A stretch of DNA of 64,000 bases from Chloropicon primus (Eukaryota; Chlorophyta; Chloropicophyceae; Chloropicales; Chloropicaceae). The translations under genes and the position numbers were made by a program. The stretch is taken from contig CP060756.1 in NCBI GenBank assembly GCA_023205875.1, forward strand, positions 930,001 through 994,000, in the 5' to 3' direction. The notes under the pieces are model-generated. The model was not told where the DNA came from and did no database searches. It saw nothing but the letters and a program-made list of their open reading frames with translations. Positions 46,425 to 55,295 of this stretch are shown here, piece by piece. Numbering within the stretch: the stretch's first letter is position 1; each line of letters begins with the position of its first letter.

Positions 46425-46712
46425 TCCAAGGCAAGACACACACGTGTGCCGCGAGTCCAAGACTCCAACCCTCTGTGCTGCTTTCGGTTACTGATGAATC
46501 GAATCGTCCCTTTTTTGGGGGGGGGTCCAAGACTCGATCTTGGGCATCCAGGTCTAGGCTCTGGACTACTAATCCTAAATTTAGGACACAACGGGACTGG
46601 ATTGATTGACCATCGAAGTCGGTCAACTAGGAGGGGGGAGAAGAGAGAGGAGAGAGGAGAGGGAGGAGAACCCCGAGAGGAGTGAAGGAGACGAGCGAGG
46701 AGTGAAGGAGTG

Positions 46713-48284
46713 ATGGGGAAGAAGGGGAAGGGGAAGGGGAAAGGGGATGATGGGCCAAAACCCATTGAGGAGCCGGAGCCGGACGAGGAGGAGAGGGAGC
46801 TCTTGGAGAGGGAGCTCTTGATAAACCATCTGAAGCTCAGGCTGGGGGCGACGCAGACCAGAGGGGATGAGCTCGAGTCCGAGAACAAGGACTTGCACGA
46901 GGAAGTTGGGACGCAGAGGTCGAAGCTCGAGGACATCACCCAGTACCTGAACAAGGAAATAAAGGAGAAGGAGACGGTTATCAACGAGTTGGAGCAGAAG
47001 GTTTCGAATTTGGAGCAAACCATTGAGAACTTGAAGAGTGACTCCAAGGACGAGATAGGGCGGCTGGAGGAGGAGAAGGAGAACGAGATCCAGGAGCTGA
47101 ATGCGAAGATCAACGAGTACGAGGACCAGCTCAAGAACTTGAAGGAGTTCCAGGAAAGGAAGAACGCCTTGGAGGAGGAACTCGGTGAGCTGAAGACTCT
47201 GGTCCAGAAGGAGAGAAAGAAGCATGACTCGAGAATTAACGACCTGGAGCGCAAGGCGGTCCAGGACAAGGACAAGCTCAAGAAGGAGTGGCAGATCAAG
47301 CTGAAGGAGACGAGGTCGAACATGATGAAGCTCACTGACGACCACCTGAAGGCAACGACGAAGAGGACCATCATGGAAAACCAGCAGTACTATAGCGAGC
47401 TCGCGTACCAGTCGAGGCAGACCGAGAAGCTGCTCCAGAAGAACGAGCTTCTGCTCAGCGAGAACGCGGGGTTCAAGAGGAGGATAGAGCTCTCCGTGCA
47501 AACGGAGGACGAGCTCGCAAAGAAATGCAACGTGTACCAAAACACCGTGAAGAGCTTGTACTCGAAGGTGGTGAAAGAGACCGCCAGAAGAAAAGAAGCG
47601 GAGAAGTTGGTTCAAAAACTTTCTGTGAACTTAAAGGACCACGAGACCGAGAACTCGACCTTGAAGAGCGCGGTGGAAGAGAACGAGGACCTCCTGGAGA
47701 CGGTGAAGCACAACTTGGACAACAAGGTCGAAGAGATTAAGGACTACCTGAGGTCCAGAAACGAGTTGGAGGCCTTCCTGGTGGCAAGCCTTGAGGACTG
47801 TAGGAGAGCTGCTGAGGGAGAAATGGCGGAGGAGGACGAGAAGGCGCCCCTGCCTGCTAGAATCGTGGACTACAACGCTCAGCAGAGGCAGAACCTCCTG
47901 CAAGATATCTTGCAGAAATTAGATGCGGAGTACGAGGGCGGAAGAGGTCTCCAAACGAGCAGCACCGCCAGATCAGGCTCGAACAACATATACATGCCGT
48001 CCCTCTCCAGCAGCAGACCTTATAGCTCCAACCTCCAATTCTTAGACGGGGTCATCGATGGAAACGAAGCGGGGGATATCTTCAACGTGACAGGTGCACC
48101 AGACAAGTCTGCCAAGTCGACGGTTGGCATCCAGACCTCTGCCCTCTTCACTCCTGAGGTTGAATTCTTCAGGCAGACGATCAAGGGGCGAGAAAGGAAG
48201 TGGGGTGAGATGGCCCAGTCACTGCCTCTGACGCACAGGGATACGCGCACGTTCCTGCGCAAAGCAAAGCCGCAGGACTTGTAA
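46713..48284 (+). CDS. Coiled-coil ciliary protein, CFAP157/BBOF1-like
   Basis: 523 residues, one exon, ATG at 46713. The first 14 residues are a Lys/Gly-rich start (MGKKGKGKGKGDD). Coiled coil spans about 25-400, with RLGATQTRGDELESENKDLH and KRTIMENQQYYSELAYQSRQ then TEKLLQKNELLLSENAGFKR. The latter block recalls CFAP157 and basal-body orientation factor BBOF1, which organise axoneme or basal body structures in ciliates, algae and animals. The C-terminal 120 residues are less ordered. Assignment is from recalled family style, not alignment; another ciliary coiled-coil family is possible. The downstream kinesin is convergent with 73 bp between stops. TGTAA at 48301. Confidence 0.6.
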   Translation: MGKKGKGKGKGDDGPKPIEEPEPDEEERELLERELLINHLKLRLGATQTRGDELESENKDLHEEVGTQRSKLEDITQYLNKEIKEKETVINELEQKVSNLEQTIENLKSDSKDEIGRLEEEKENEIQELNAKINEYEDQLKNLKEFQERKNALEEELGELKTLVQKERKKHDSRINDLERKAVQDKDKLKKEWQIKLKETRSNMMKLTDDHLKATTKRTIMENQQYYSELAYQSRQTEKLLQKNELLLSENAGFKRRIELSVQTEDELAKKCNVYQNTVKSLYSKVVKETARRKEAEKLVQKLSVNLKDHETENSTLKSAVEENEDLLETVKHNLDNKVEEIKDYLRSRNELEAFLVASLEDCRRAAEGEMAEEDEKAPLPARIVDYNAQQRQNLLQDILQKLDAEYEGGRGLQTSSTARSGSNNIYMPSLSSSRPYSSNLQFLDGVIDGNEAGDIFNVTGAPDKSAKSTVGIQTSALFTPEVEFFRQTIKGRERKWGEMAQSLPLTHRDTRTFLRKAKPQDL

Positions 48285-48300
48285 GAAAGCTCTGTGCTGC

Positions 48301-48305
48301 TGTAA
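48301..48305 (+). terminator. TGTAA poly(A) signal, CFAP157-like gene
   Basis: TGTAA 17 nt after the stop, with a second at 48309-48313. Confidence 0.5.
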
Positions 48306-48357
48306 AGATGTAAAACAAATTCATAAATTAACTAAAAATACAAACGCGACTTGGTCC

Positions 48358-51300
48358 TCAACCGACCAACAGCCGCAAATCCTCGTTCTCTATTTCTACT
48401 TGCTTGAGCCTCTGCTGAAGCATCTTCGCTGTCCGGCGCTCGTAGTTCAACATCCCCACCATTTCCTGCAGTTGGCTCTTGAGGTGTTGAAGCTCTGCCG
48501 TTGCCTCGTTTGCCTGGACAACAAGCTTTTCGTTGGTCTGTCGCTGCATCTTGGTCGCCCTCGTCTGCGCTTGCAGCCTGCCTATGGCGTCCTGCCGCGC
48601 CCTTTCCACCTCCACCAACCGTTTCCGCAGCTTCACGATATCGGCTTGAAGGCTATCCTGCTTGTCAGCCGGGCCCACCCACTCTCTCCTCTTCTTCTTT
48701 TTCGCCTTTGCGGGCCACGGGTCGCCCCCTTGCATCGAGACGTCATACTGGTCCCCTCCCCCTGGGAAGTGGCTGTTCATCATCTGGGCGTGCCTGTTGT
48801 CCTTGGGTGGGTGCGTTCTGCTCTGCATCGACTGGATGGTTTCTGTGACATTTGGAAGCTCGTACTTGGCGCTCAAGGCTTGAATGAAGGCCAAGAGCTG
48901 GTTCCTCTCCTTGGTCAAGGTGGTGACTTCCATGGAAAGCGCGTAGAGACGGTTCTTCAACTGATCAGCATCCTCGGCTCCGTCCACAAAATCCTCTGGA
49001 ATGACCCCTTCAAACCTCTTGATCTGCTCAATGAGTTGAGCGCGATCCTTCTCCAGCGCCAGGACCTTCTTTTCAGCGTACGCAAGCTTCTCTTGGGCCT
49101 CCCGGGCCGCGACAATTGCAGCGCCGCCAATGACCTGGTTCTGCTTTCCGCTCTCCTCGCTTTCCCTGACACCCAGAATCGTGGCAATCCTTCTCCGATA
49201 CAGCTGGATATCCAGCTCCATGTTCTTCACCTTTTCCTTCTCCTTCCTCAGATGGCTCTCCAGGGTGTTCGCATAGTTCATGGCCGCGCCTCCGGGAAGC
49301 GACCGGCCCTTGTCCGAATTGTCATCCAGGGTGGCCGGGTCGATGTCCAGCTTTTTCGCAAAATCGTTCCTGTCCTTCAAGGCGACCTGCAGCTGCTCCT
49401 TGAGCTTCACGTTCTCGTGCGTCAGGGCATCTACTTCCTTTTCCTTCTTTTTCATCTTTTCAAGCTTCGCGGTGGCCTGAAGAACGGCCTTTTCGTGCTC
49501 CTTGGTCAGAGATATAAGCTCTTTGCGATGCCTCTCCATGGTGGCCAGCTCGGCTGACATCACGACTATCGAGTCAACAGCAAGCCTCAGCCTGTCAGCC
49601 AGGCCCTCGGCCTGTCCCTTGCCGCCGATGAGATCCTCCAGTTTGTTGCAGCTCTCTTCCATGTCTTGCCTCTCAGCTTGCAGCATGCTTTCCTGATTCA
49701 ATCTGATCGCGATCTCCTCCTTGAACTTGTCCTTTGCCTTGACGATCCTCCTCAGCTCATCTCTCTCTGCTCTCATCACCCTGACCGCGTACAAGATGTC
49801 CTCTGGCTTCTGCTCCCTGCCGCCTCCGCCACTCCTCCCCACCCCAGCGGCTCTCGCGATGCTCAGCAAGGCCTTCTCAATGGGCACGGATTGCCCCCTG
49901 TGCTTCTTGCCCGCCACCGCCGGGAGATCAAGGTGCACAGGGGAAGGAGGGGGGCTGTCCGAAATTCCTTTTGCTTTCATCGCCTCGAGCCTGTCGCTAA
50001 GATTCACGTTGTCGGCCTCCAATTCGACGACCTTGGCTTCAAGCTCTCGCACAAGCTCTGCTTCTTTCCCCTTCTCTTCCTTGTTCTTCAGCTCCTGCTG
50101 CAGCACCTGGATCTCCCTCTTGTACTGCTTCACGAGGGCGTTGTCAGAGACAACCTCGTTGACAAGAACGCGGTTCGTGACCGTCTTTGCTCTTGCTGCA
50201 AACCGAAGGGTGTGAGACGTCTCCTCCGCGTGCAGGCTCGCGTGGGACATGGTTGCCACGATGACCGTCCTTGCATTTCCTCCCAAGCTGGGCTGCAGGA
50301 TCCTCGTCAGGTTGCTGTTCCTGTAAGGAATGAAATCGCCGGGCCGCCCAAGAGCAAGCTTGGAGATGACGTTACCCAGCTGCATCAGACTCAGGTTGAT
50401 CTGAGTGCTTTCTTGCGCCCGGATCCCAACATTTCCGCTCTTGGCAAGCCTCTCGCTTCCAGCTAGATCCACAAAGTTCAAGGTCGACACTCTGAGGAAT
50501 CCTTTTGACTTCTTTCCGGACTCGCCCTTGTGCCTGCTTTCGATGACCATCCTGAAGATGGTGTGAGAACGACTACTTTCGAGGTTGAGCTTGGTAGCAC
50601 CGGTCTGTCTCCTGTGCAAGCCCTTGGATATCAGGGTCTTCATCCTCTGCTTGTCCTTGACAACCTCCTCTTGCAGTCCATTCACTTTCACTCCGAGAAC
50701 GGGGTCTTCCTTGATCTGCAGTCGCTCTCCTGCGTGCCATCTGTTCTGAGGCGGCGCGAGAAGGTCCCGCAGCTCCTCGTTGTAAATCTCAAGCATCCCG
50801 ACCTTGAGCGTGTGCTCGTACGCCGAGGAGGGGGATGAAATCTGACTGAAGATGTCGTTGATCGCGAGCATCAAAACTCCAGGGTTGTTAGGCGTCCCCA
50901 GGATCGTGTGCGTCTTGCCACTTCCCGTCTGGCCGTAAGCAAAAATTGTTCCGTTGATCCCCTCGAGCGCCGACCTTACGATCGACCTCACGCTCTGGTT
51001 GTACACGCCCGAGGTGTCGCTGGTGTCGTTGTACACCTTATCGAAAGCGTACGAGACGACCCCCCTATGGTCTCTGCTTTGACGCTGCTGCACCTCCCCG
51101 TAAAAATGTTTCGCGTGCCGTAATCGCACGTCGTCTCTGAGGGTGACACACCCGTTCCCCTCGTCGATTGCCCAGGCGGACACCGTCCTCTTCTCCAGGG
51201 GGCGTGCCCTGATGATCACCTGGATCTTCTCCTCCTTCTGGGAGTGCGCAATGCTGTGGCCCTTCGAGGTGAGCTGCTTCAGCTCCGAGTCCTTGCCCAG

Positions 51301-52269
51301 CTGCGGGATCTGGGGCAACGAAACGCTCTTGTCCAAGGTTTCTGACATCTGATTCCCAGAGTCCTCCTCGGGCAGCTGTTCCGTCTCGATCGAAAGCATC
51401 TGCAAATTCTCTTTGGGTGCGAACTGGGACTCACCCAAATCCTTTCCAGCGAACCTCGCGGAGTGGCTGTTGGACAGGATGTTCTCCTTGTTGATCAAGC
51501 TCGACCTCATGTTCTCGATTCCAAGGCCCTTCTCCTCCAACTCCTTTTTCACCTCGTTCTCCACCTCCTTCCTGATCTTGTTCAGCGGGCTTCCGTACAG
51601 CTGTTCTCGAAGCTGGTTCTTCATATGACTCTTGGCCGTCGACGAGTCTTCCGGGTCGGTCCCCTCGGCCTCCTTCGGCGCCATCGGGGTCCTCGTCGAC
51701 GCGCTAGGTGCCGAGGCCCCTGCCTCCGGCTTCTCCGAGCGCTTCTTCCTTTCCTTCCGAATCAGCTCCCTGAAGTAAGGGTCCAGGGGGTGCTCGTCCC
51801 TCACCTCCCCTGACTTTTTGTTCTGGAACACCACCTCGTCGCCCCCCGAGTCCAGCTCGATCCACTCGGGCGGGAGCGGTGCGTTGATCGCCTGCTTGAC
51901 GATCATCAGCACGTCCTTGTGGTCATTATCCAAGTCAACATCGAAGTACTCCGCCATGGCCTGCACCTCGTCCTCGTTCGGCGGCCTCGAGTACTCGTTC
52001 TGCTGCAGAAGGAGCTTCCCTGTCTTCTCCATGTACACGCAGCATTTGAAGTACTCAAGGTTGGGGTGCTGCCATATGCTCTCGCCAGTCTTCTTGTTAT
52101 TGTAAAAGAACCGCTTGGTGTTGTCGTCAAAGTACATATTCCACTCCTCCGGTACGCTCGACTCGTCGCACATCTCCCTCGCGATGGCGAAGAACCTCCC
52201 CTCGTTCTCCGTGTCGATGCCGAGTTCCACCGCCGCGGCGTACACGTGCCCGCTCACCGTGCTCGACAT
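48358..52269 (-). CDS. Kinesin-7 (CENP-E-like) motor with N-terminal WW domains
   Basis: 1303 residues, one exon, ATG at 52267-52269. Residues 40-69 form a WW domain (W43 in VPEEW, FFYNNKKTGESIWQHP with W66 and P69). A second, degenerate WW-like segment follows at about 131-165 (LPPEWIELDSGGDEVVFQNK). The motor lies at about 355-705: VIIRARPLEKRTVS, P-loop AYGQTGSGKTHT (about 446), switch I SSRSHTIF and switch II VDLAGSERL. The neck after the motor, NEVVSDNALVKQYKREIQVL, is characteristic of kinesin-7/CENP-E. Coiled coil runs from about 720 to the end. Kinesin-7 motors are plus-end directed and act at kinetochores or the phragmoplast. WW domains bind proline-rich ligands or, as in CEP164, act at centrioles; partner unknown. 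Confidence 0.93.
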   Translation of the reverse strand: MSSTVSGHVYAAAVELGIDTENEGRFFAIAREMCDESSVPEEWNMYFDDNTKRFFYNNKKTGESIWQHPNLEYFKCCVYMEKTGKLLLQQNEYSRPPNEDEVQAMAEYFDVDLDNDHKDVLMIVKQAINAPLPPEWIELDSGGDEVVFQNKKSGEVRDEHPLDPYFRELIRKERKKRSEKPEAGASAPSASTRTPMAPKEAEGTDPEDSSTAKSHMKNQLREQLYGSPLNKIRKEVENEVKKELEEKGLGIENMRSSLINKENILSNSHSARFAGKDLGESQFAPKENLQMLSIETEQLPEEDSGNQMSETLDKSVSLPQIPQLGKDSELKQLTSKGHSIAHSQKEEKIQVIIRARPLEKRTVSAWAIDEGNGCVTLRDDVRLRHAKHFYGEVQQRQSRDHRGVVSYAFDKVYNDTSDTSGVYNQSVRSIVRSALEGINGTIFAYGQTGSGKTHTILGTPNNPGVLMLAINDIFSQISSPSSAYEHTLKVGMLEIYNEELRDLLAPPQNRWHAGERLQIKEDPVLGVKVNGLQEEVVKDKQRMKTLISKGLHRRQTGATKLNLESSRSHTIFRMVIESRHKGESGKKSKGFLRVSTLNFVDLAGSERLAKSGNVGIRAQESTQINLSLMQLGNVISKLALGRPGDFIPYRNSNLTRILQPSLGGNARTVIVATMSHASLHAEETSHTLRFAARAKTVTNRVLVNEVVSDNALVKQYKREIQVLQQELKNKEEKGKEAELVRELEAKVVELEADNVNLSDRLEAMKAKGISDSPPPSPVHLDLPAVAGKKHRGQSVPIEKALLSIARAAGVGRSGGGGREQKPEDILYAVRVMRAERDELRRIVKAKDKFKEEIAIRLNQESMLQAERQDMEESCNKLEDLIGGKGQAEGLADRLRLAVDSIVVMSAELATMERHRKELISLTKEHEKAVLQATAKLEKMKKKEKEVDALTHENVKLKEQLQVALKDRNDFAKKLDIDPATLDDNSDKGRSLPGGAAMNYANTLESHLRKEKEKVKNMELDIQLYRRRIATILGVRESEESGKQNQVIGGAAIVAAREAQEKLAYAEKKVLALEKDRAQLIEQIKRFEGVIPEDFVDGAEDADQLKNRLYALSMEVTTLTKERNQLLAFIQALSAKYELPNVTETIQSMQSRTHPPKDNRHAQMMNSHFPGGGDQYDVSMQGGDPWPAKAKKKKRREWVGPADKQDSLQADIVKLRKRLVEVERARQDAIGRLQAQTRATKMQRQTNEKLVVQANEATAELQHLKSQLQEMVGMLNYERRTAKMLQQRLKQVEIENEDLRLLVG

Positions 52270-52704
52270 CTTGTCACCTCAACACCCACACCTGTCTCTC
52301 TGTCTCCTCCTCCTCCCGTGTGCCTGTCGTCCTGTCGCCCTCAACTCAACTCCAAGAGTCTTCCAATTCGGTTGAACACGCCAGAGGAAGACCCTGTGCT
52401 TCACCTCGTTCTCTCGGGGCCCGGCCTCTACCAACCAACACTCCCTCTCCTCCCTCCCTTCATCAGGAGACAGGGCAGACTCTTCCCTCTGTCCTGTCAG
52501 TCTTCCCCCTCGTGCCAAAACACGCGGGCACATCAACGGTTCTTTCCATCCAAAGTTTCCAAGATCGGATCTTGGAGTGTACATCAAGTACACCCTATTT
52601 CCGAGTCACAAAAACACAAAAACCAAAAACGACAGAGAGAGAGAGGGAGAGGGAGAGAGGGGGTCGGCTCGGTTCGGTTTGGTTTGTGTTCGGACGCGGA
52701 AAGC
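52270..52704. other. Divergent intergenic region, kinesin-7 / REEP-like
   Basis: 435 bp between divergent starts. A GA-rich tract at 52632-52660 lies about 45 nt before the plus-strand ATG. GGTTCGGTTTGG repeats follow at 52670-52684. No gene was recognised. Confidence 0.4.
52632..52660 (+). repeat. GA-rich tract before the REEP-like gene
   Basis: GACAGAGAGAGAGAGGGAGAGGG-type polypurine on the coding strand. Confidence 0.65.
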
Positions 52705-54096
52705 ATGGAGAAGTCGGTGAGCGAGAGGGTGAAGGAGGGGATGATGTCGTCGATCGTGACGTCCTCAGTCGCGGGTGTCGAAGTGGTGCCGGGGAGGGAC
52801 GAGGTGAAGCTCCTGTTGGAGGCGATTGACGCCACAAGGCACGCCGCGAGGCTGTGGGCTCAACTTGTCGGGCCGTACTTGACTTGGGTTTACAGGGTCG
52901 CAAGGCGGTCCCTCACCCAGGGGTTCTTGTACTCGAGGAAAAAGTTTAAGGATCTCGACGAGGACACGCAGAGGTCGATCTTCGCCTCGATTGTCGTCGT
53001 CGTGGGGCTGTTGGTGGCGAAGCGGCTCATCGAGAGGTCCAAGGTGTTCGCCAAGCTTCGGAAGGCGTACGACCAGCAGGCTGCCAAGGCAAGGCTCGCC
53101 TGGCGCAAGTTCAGCAAGAGGATAGAGAAGACTTCCAAGGTGCTCGCGGACCTCCTCCCTCACCTCGTCCTGGTGAGCCTCTTCGGGCTGTACCTGGGTC
53201 TCATGCCGCACTCGGTGCGGAACACGCTCGAGGGCCCGGTAATCTATTTCGTCCTTGGGAAGCTTTACCCCGCGGTGTGGAGCGCGGAGGCGCTGGTGAC
53301 GGGGTCAGACAGGCTGGAAAAGTTCCTGCAGCTCTGGACCTCGTTCTACGTCCTGGAAGTCATCGGCGAGGTCCCCCTCCTCGTTCCCTTCCTTTCGCCT
53401 CTCTTGAGGTATGTGGCCAACGACGCCTTGGCGGCCGCGAGGTTCTTCCTGGCGCTGTGGATTGCCCTGCCCTTCACAAACGGGGCGGCTCTGCTCTGCT
53501 CCGCCCTCTCCCCCCAGGAAGCCATTTCCAGCGGTGGAAAGGCCACGGCGAAGAAGAGGGGAGAGCTCACGGGCTGGTTCTTGGAGACCGCCAACAGGTT
53601 GGGCGTCATACGCGTGCCGAATGCGATCAAGAGCGTGGCGACCGACCTGGTGACCCACTGGGTCCACCTTCTCACCCTGCCCTTCCTGTTCACGCCCGGG
53701 TTTATCACGTATTACGGCGGAGTCATGTCCGGGAAGATGTTTCCGATTCGGGCGAGCCTGAGAGCCCAGGTGGGGGGCGATCAGAAGGAGGAGGTGGTGC
53801 ATTGGACGACGTACTGGGTCGTCTTCAGCAACTTGGACTGTGCGCACCACCTCGTCAGCATGGTTGTGGGGTGGATTCCGTTCTGGCAGCACTTGAAGAT
53901 CGCGGGGATCTTCTGGCTCCAGTTTCCTTACTTCCGCGGAGCCACGGTGTTGTTCTCATCCCTCAACCCCGCCATGGTGGAGCGGAGCTGCTCCTATCTG
54001 ACGGGGAAGAACCTCAAGCTGAAGCTGAGTCTGAAGGGCAAGGCGACCAAGACCAAGGCGAAGGCAAAGGGAGAGAAGGAGAAGAAGGAGGATTGA
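52705..54096 (+). CDS. REEP/HVA22 (TB2/DP1)-like ER membrane protein with two hairpin blocks
   Basis: 463 residues, one exon, ATG at 52705. The C-terminal block THWVHLLT...HWTTYWVVFSNLDCAHHLVS, VVGWIPFWQHLKIAGIFWLQ and FPYFRGATVLF (about 310-430) follows the DP1/HVA22 pattern (YWVVF...IPFY..LK..FLLWLQ.P...GA). A second similar block comes earlier (about 210-265: LWTSFYVLEVIGEVPLLVPF, FFLALWIALPFTNGAALL). At least four hydrophobic hairpin-like segments are present, and the tail is basic (KGKATKTKAKAKGEKEKKED). The family curves ER tubules and remodels membranes. The N-terminal 150 residues contain one more hydrophobic stretch and an amphipathic KRxxRS helix. Family assignment is moderate. TGTAA at 54130. 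Confidence 0.75.
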   Translation: MEKSVSERVKEGMMSSIVTSSVAGVEVVPGRDEVKLLLEAIDATRHAARLWAQLVGPYLTWVYRVARRSLTQGFLYSRKKFKDLDEDTQRSIFASIVVVVGLLVAKRLIERSKVFAKLRKAYDQQAAKARLAWRKFSKRIEKTSKVLADLLPHLVLVSLFGLYLGLMPHSVRNTLEGPVIYFVLGKLYPAVWSAEALVTGSDRLEKFLQLWTSFYVLEVIGEVPLLVPFLSPLLRYVANDALAAARFFLALWIALPFTNGAALLCSALSPQEAISSGGKATAKKRGELTGWFLETANRLGVIRVPNAIKSVATDLVTHWVHLLTLPFLFTPGFITYYGGVMSGKMFPIRASLRAQVGGDQKEEVVHWTTYWVVFSNLDCAHHLVSMVVGWIPFWQHLKIAGIFWLQFPYFRGATVLFSSLNPAMVERSCSYLTGKNLKLKLSLKGKATKTKAKAKGEKEKKED

Positions 54097-54129
54097 GTCG
54101 CGCGCCAGATTTTAGATACACTTATGCTT

Positions 54130-54134
54130 TGTAA
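54130..54134 (+). terminator. TGTAA poly(A) signal, REEP-like gene
   Basis: TGTAA 34 nt after the stop, in a 62-bp convergent gap. Confidence 0.45.
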
Positions 54135-54158
54135 TCTATGTAGATGATGTTGTTGCCC

Positions 54159-55130
54159 CTACTGATCCCGCTCGAAGCACTCCGGAATCGACTCGAAAAT
54201 CTCCTTCGAGACCTGTCTCACCAGATCCCTGTCCCTGGAGTTGAGCACCAGCTTCGTGGCGTACGACTCCCCCCCCGCCTCTGTCTCTGTCTTTCCAGTG
54301 TTCGGATAACTTCCGATGTCACAGCTTGGGTGCTTCTCTGCGATGGCCGTCAGGCTGTCCGCCAGATCACCTTCCCCAGAGTTCGTGTATATCGCGTGAG
54401 AGAAAACGGAAGGCCCTTTGAACCTTGACTCGTGCGCCGTGATCATCTTCTGAAAGAGTCTTGGAATGCCCGGCAGTATGTAGACGCCGTTCAAAACGGC
54501 GAGGGGAACCCAGAGGCCGTCCGTGACTAGAACCTCCGACCCTTCCGGCAGCGTCGCCATTTTCAGCCTCGCTTCGTTCAACATCTTCCCCTGGGACTCG
54601 TAGTGCGTTCTCATTCTCTCCACGGTGGGCTGGTGCAGCTCCAGACCCACCCCAAAGGCCTTTGCGATCGAGCTGTAAGTCTTATCGTCGTGCGTGGGAC
54701 CGATCCCTCCGGTTGTGATGATCACGCCGTTCTCCCCGACTTTGCTCTTGATGCGAAGCAGGGCCTCCACGATCTCCTCCTCTACGTCAGGAACAAACTC
54801 TGCCCGGACCATGTCCAACCCCCTGTTGTACATCATCCTTGTCAGGAAGGGCAAGTTTACGTCGCTTATGGTACCTTTGAGTATCTCATCCCCGATGATG
54901 ACCGCAGCTGCTTTGGGATACTCCCCGCCCCCATCGCCGGGAAAGGTCGAGAATCCGTGCCTCTGAACGCCACCCCCGTCGTGGCTCAAAAATCCTGCAC
55001 CACCACTTCCAGACATCCTCGGCGACAACCTACGAAGGAACCGGCTGACTCTCGCTTGTTCTTCCCAAAAGGATTTTGTCCTCCCCACACTCCTTCGAGT
55101 AAGACCCCGAATCATCCTCATCCTCAACAT
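54159..55130 (-). CDS. MoaB/CinA-type molybdopterin-binding-domain protein, probably mitochondrial
   Basis: 323 residues, one exon. The start is the ATG at 55128-55130 (MLRMRMIRGLTRRSVGRTKS); the frame upstream lacks ATG. The N-terminal 40 residues hold about a dozen Arg/Lys and one acidic pair, a likely mitochondrial presequence. The single domain is at about 75-230: AVIIGDEILKGTISDVNLPF (GDE motif), FVPDVEEEIVEALLRIKSKV, VIITTGGIGPTHDD (TGGxGPTxDD loop) and PEGSEVLVTDGLWVPLAVLN. The same domain forms the N-terminus of FAD synthase FLAD1 and bacterial CinA, where it hydrolyses nucleotides such as FAD or ADP-ribose. No FAD-synthase PAPS-reductase domain follows, so synthase activity is unlikely. 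Exact reaction unknown. Confidence 0.87.
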   Translation of the reverse strand: MLRMRMIRGLTRRSVGRTKSFWEEQARVSRFLRRLSPRMSGSGGAGFLSHDGGGVQRHGFSTFPGDGGGEYPKAAAVIIGDEILKGTISDVNLPFLTRMMYNRGLDMVRAEFVPDVEEEIVEALLRIKSKVGENGVIITTGGIGPTHDDKTYSSIAKAFGVGLELHQPTVERMRTHYESQGKMLNEARLKMATLPEGSEVLVTDGLWVPLAVLNGVYILPGIPRLFQKMITAHESRFKGPSVFSHAIYTNSGEGDLADSLTAIAEKHPSCDIGSYPNTGKTETEAGGESYATKLVLNSRDRDLVRQVSKEIFESIPECFERDQ

Positions 55131-55295
55131 CCTCCTCCTCCTCCTCAGCAACAACCACCTCCTCCAAACGGTTTGCTTTGCCACACGCTTCTCCCTCCCT
55201 TGGATGGCTCAGCAAGCGAAGCCGCAGATACAGGGTGCCTCGTCACTCTGGTGGGTGGTGGGGAGAGGGAGGCGGAGGACGAGAAGGAAGGGGCC

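Larger units (their letters stand above)
46074..46712. other. Intergenic region holding an ABCG gene fragment and short palindromes
   Basis: 639 bp between two plus-strand genes. In order it holds TGTAA (46093), the broken ABCG copy (46122-46424), CACACGTGTG (46439-46448), the inverted repeat CCAAGA-CTCGA-TCTTGG (46527-46543), the 14-bp palindrome TCCTAAATTTAGGA (46573-46586), and a GA-rich leader (46628-46690) before the next ATG. Confidence 0.6.
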
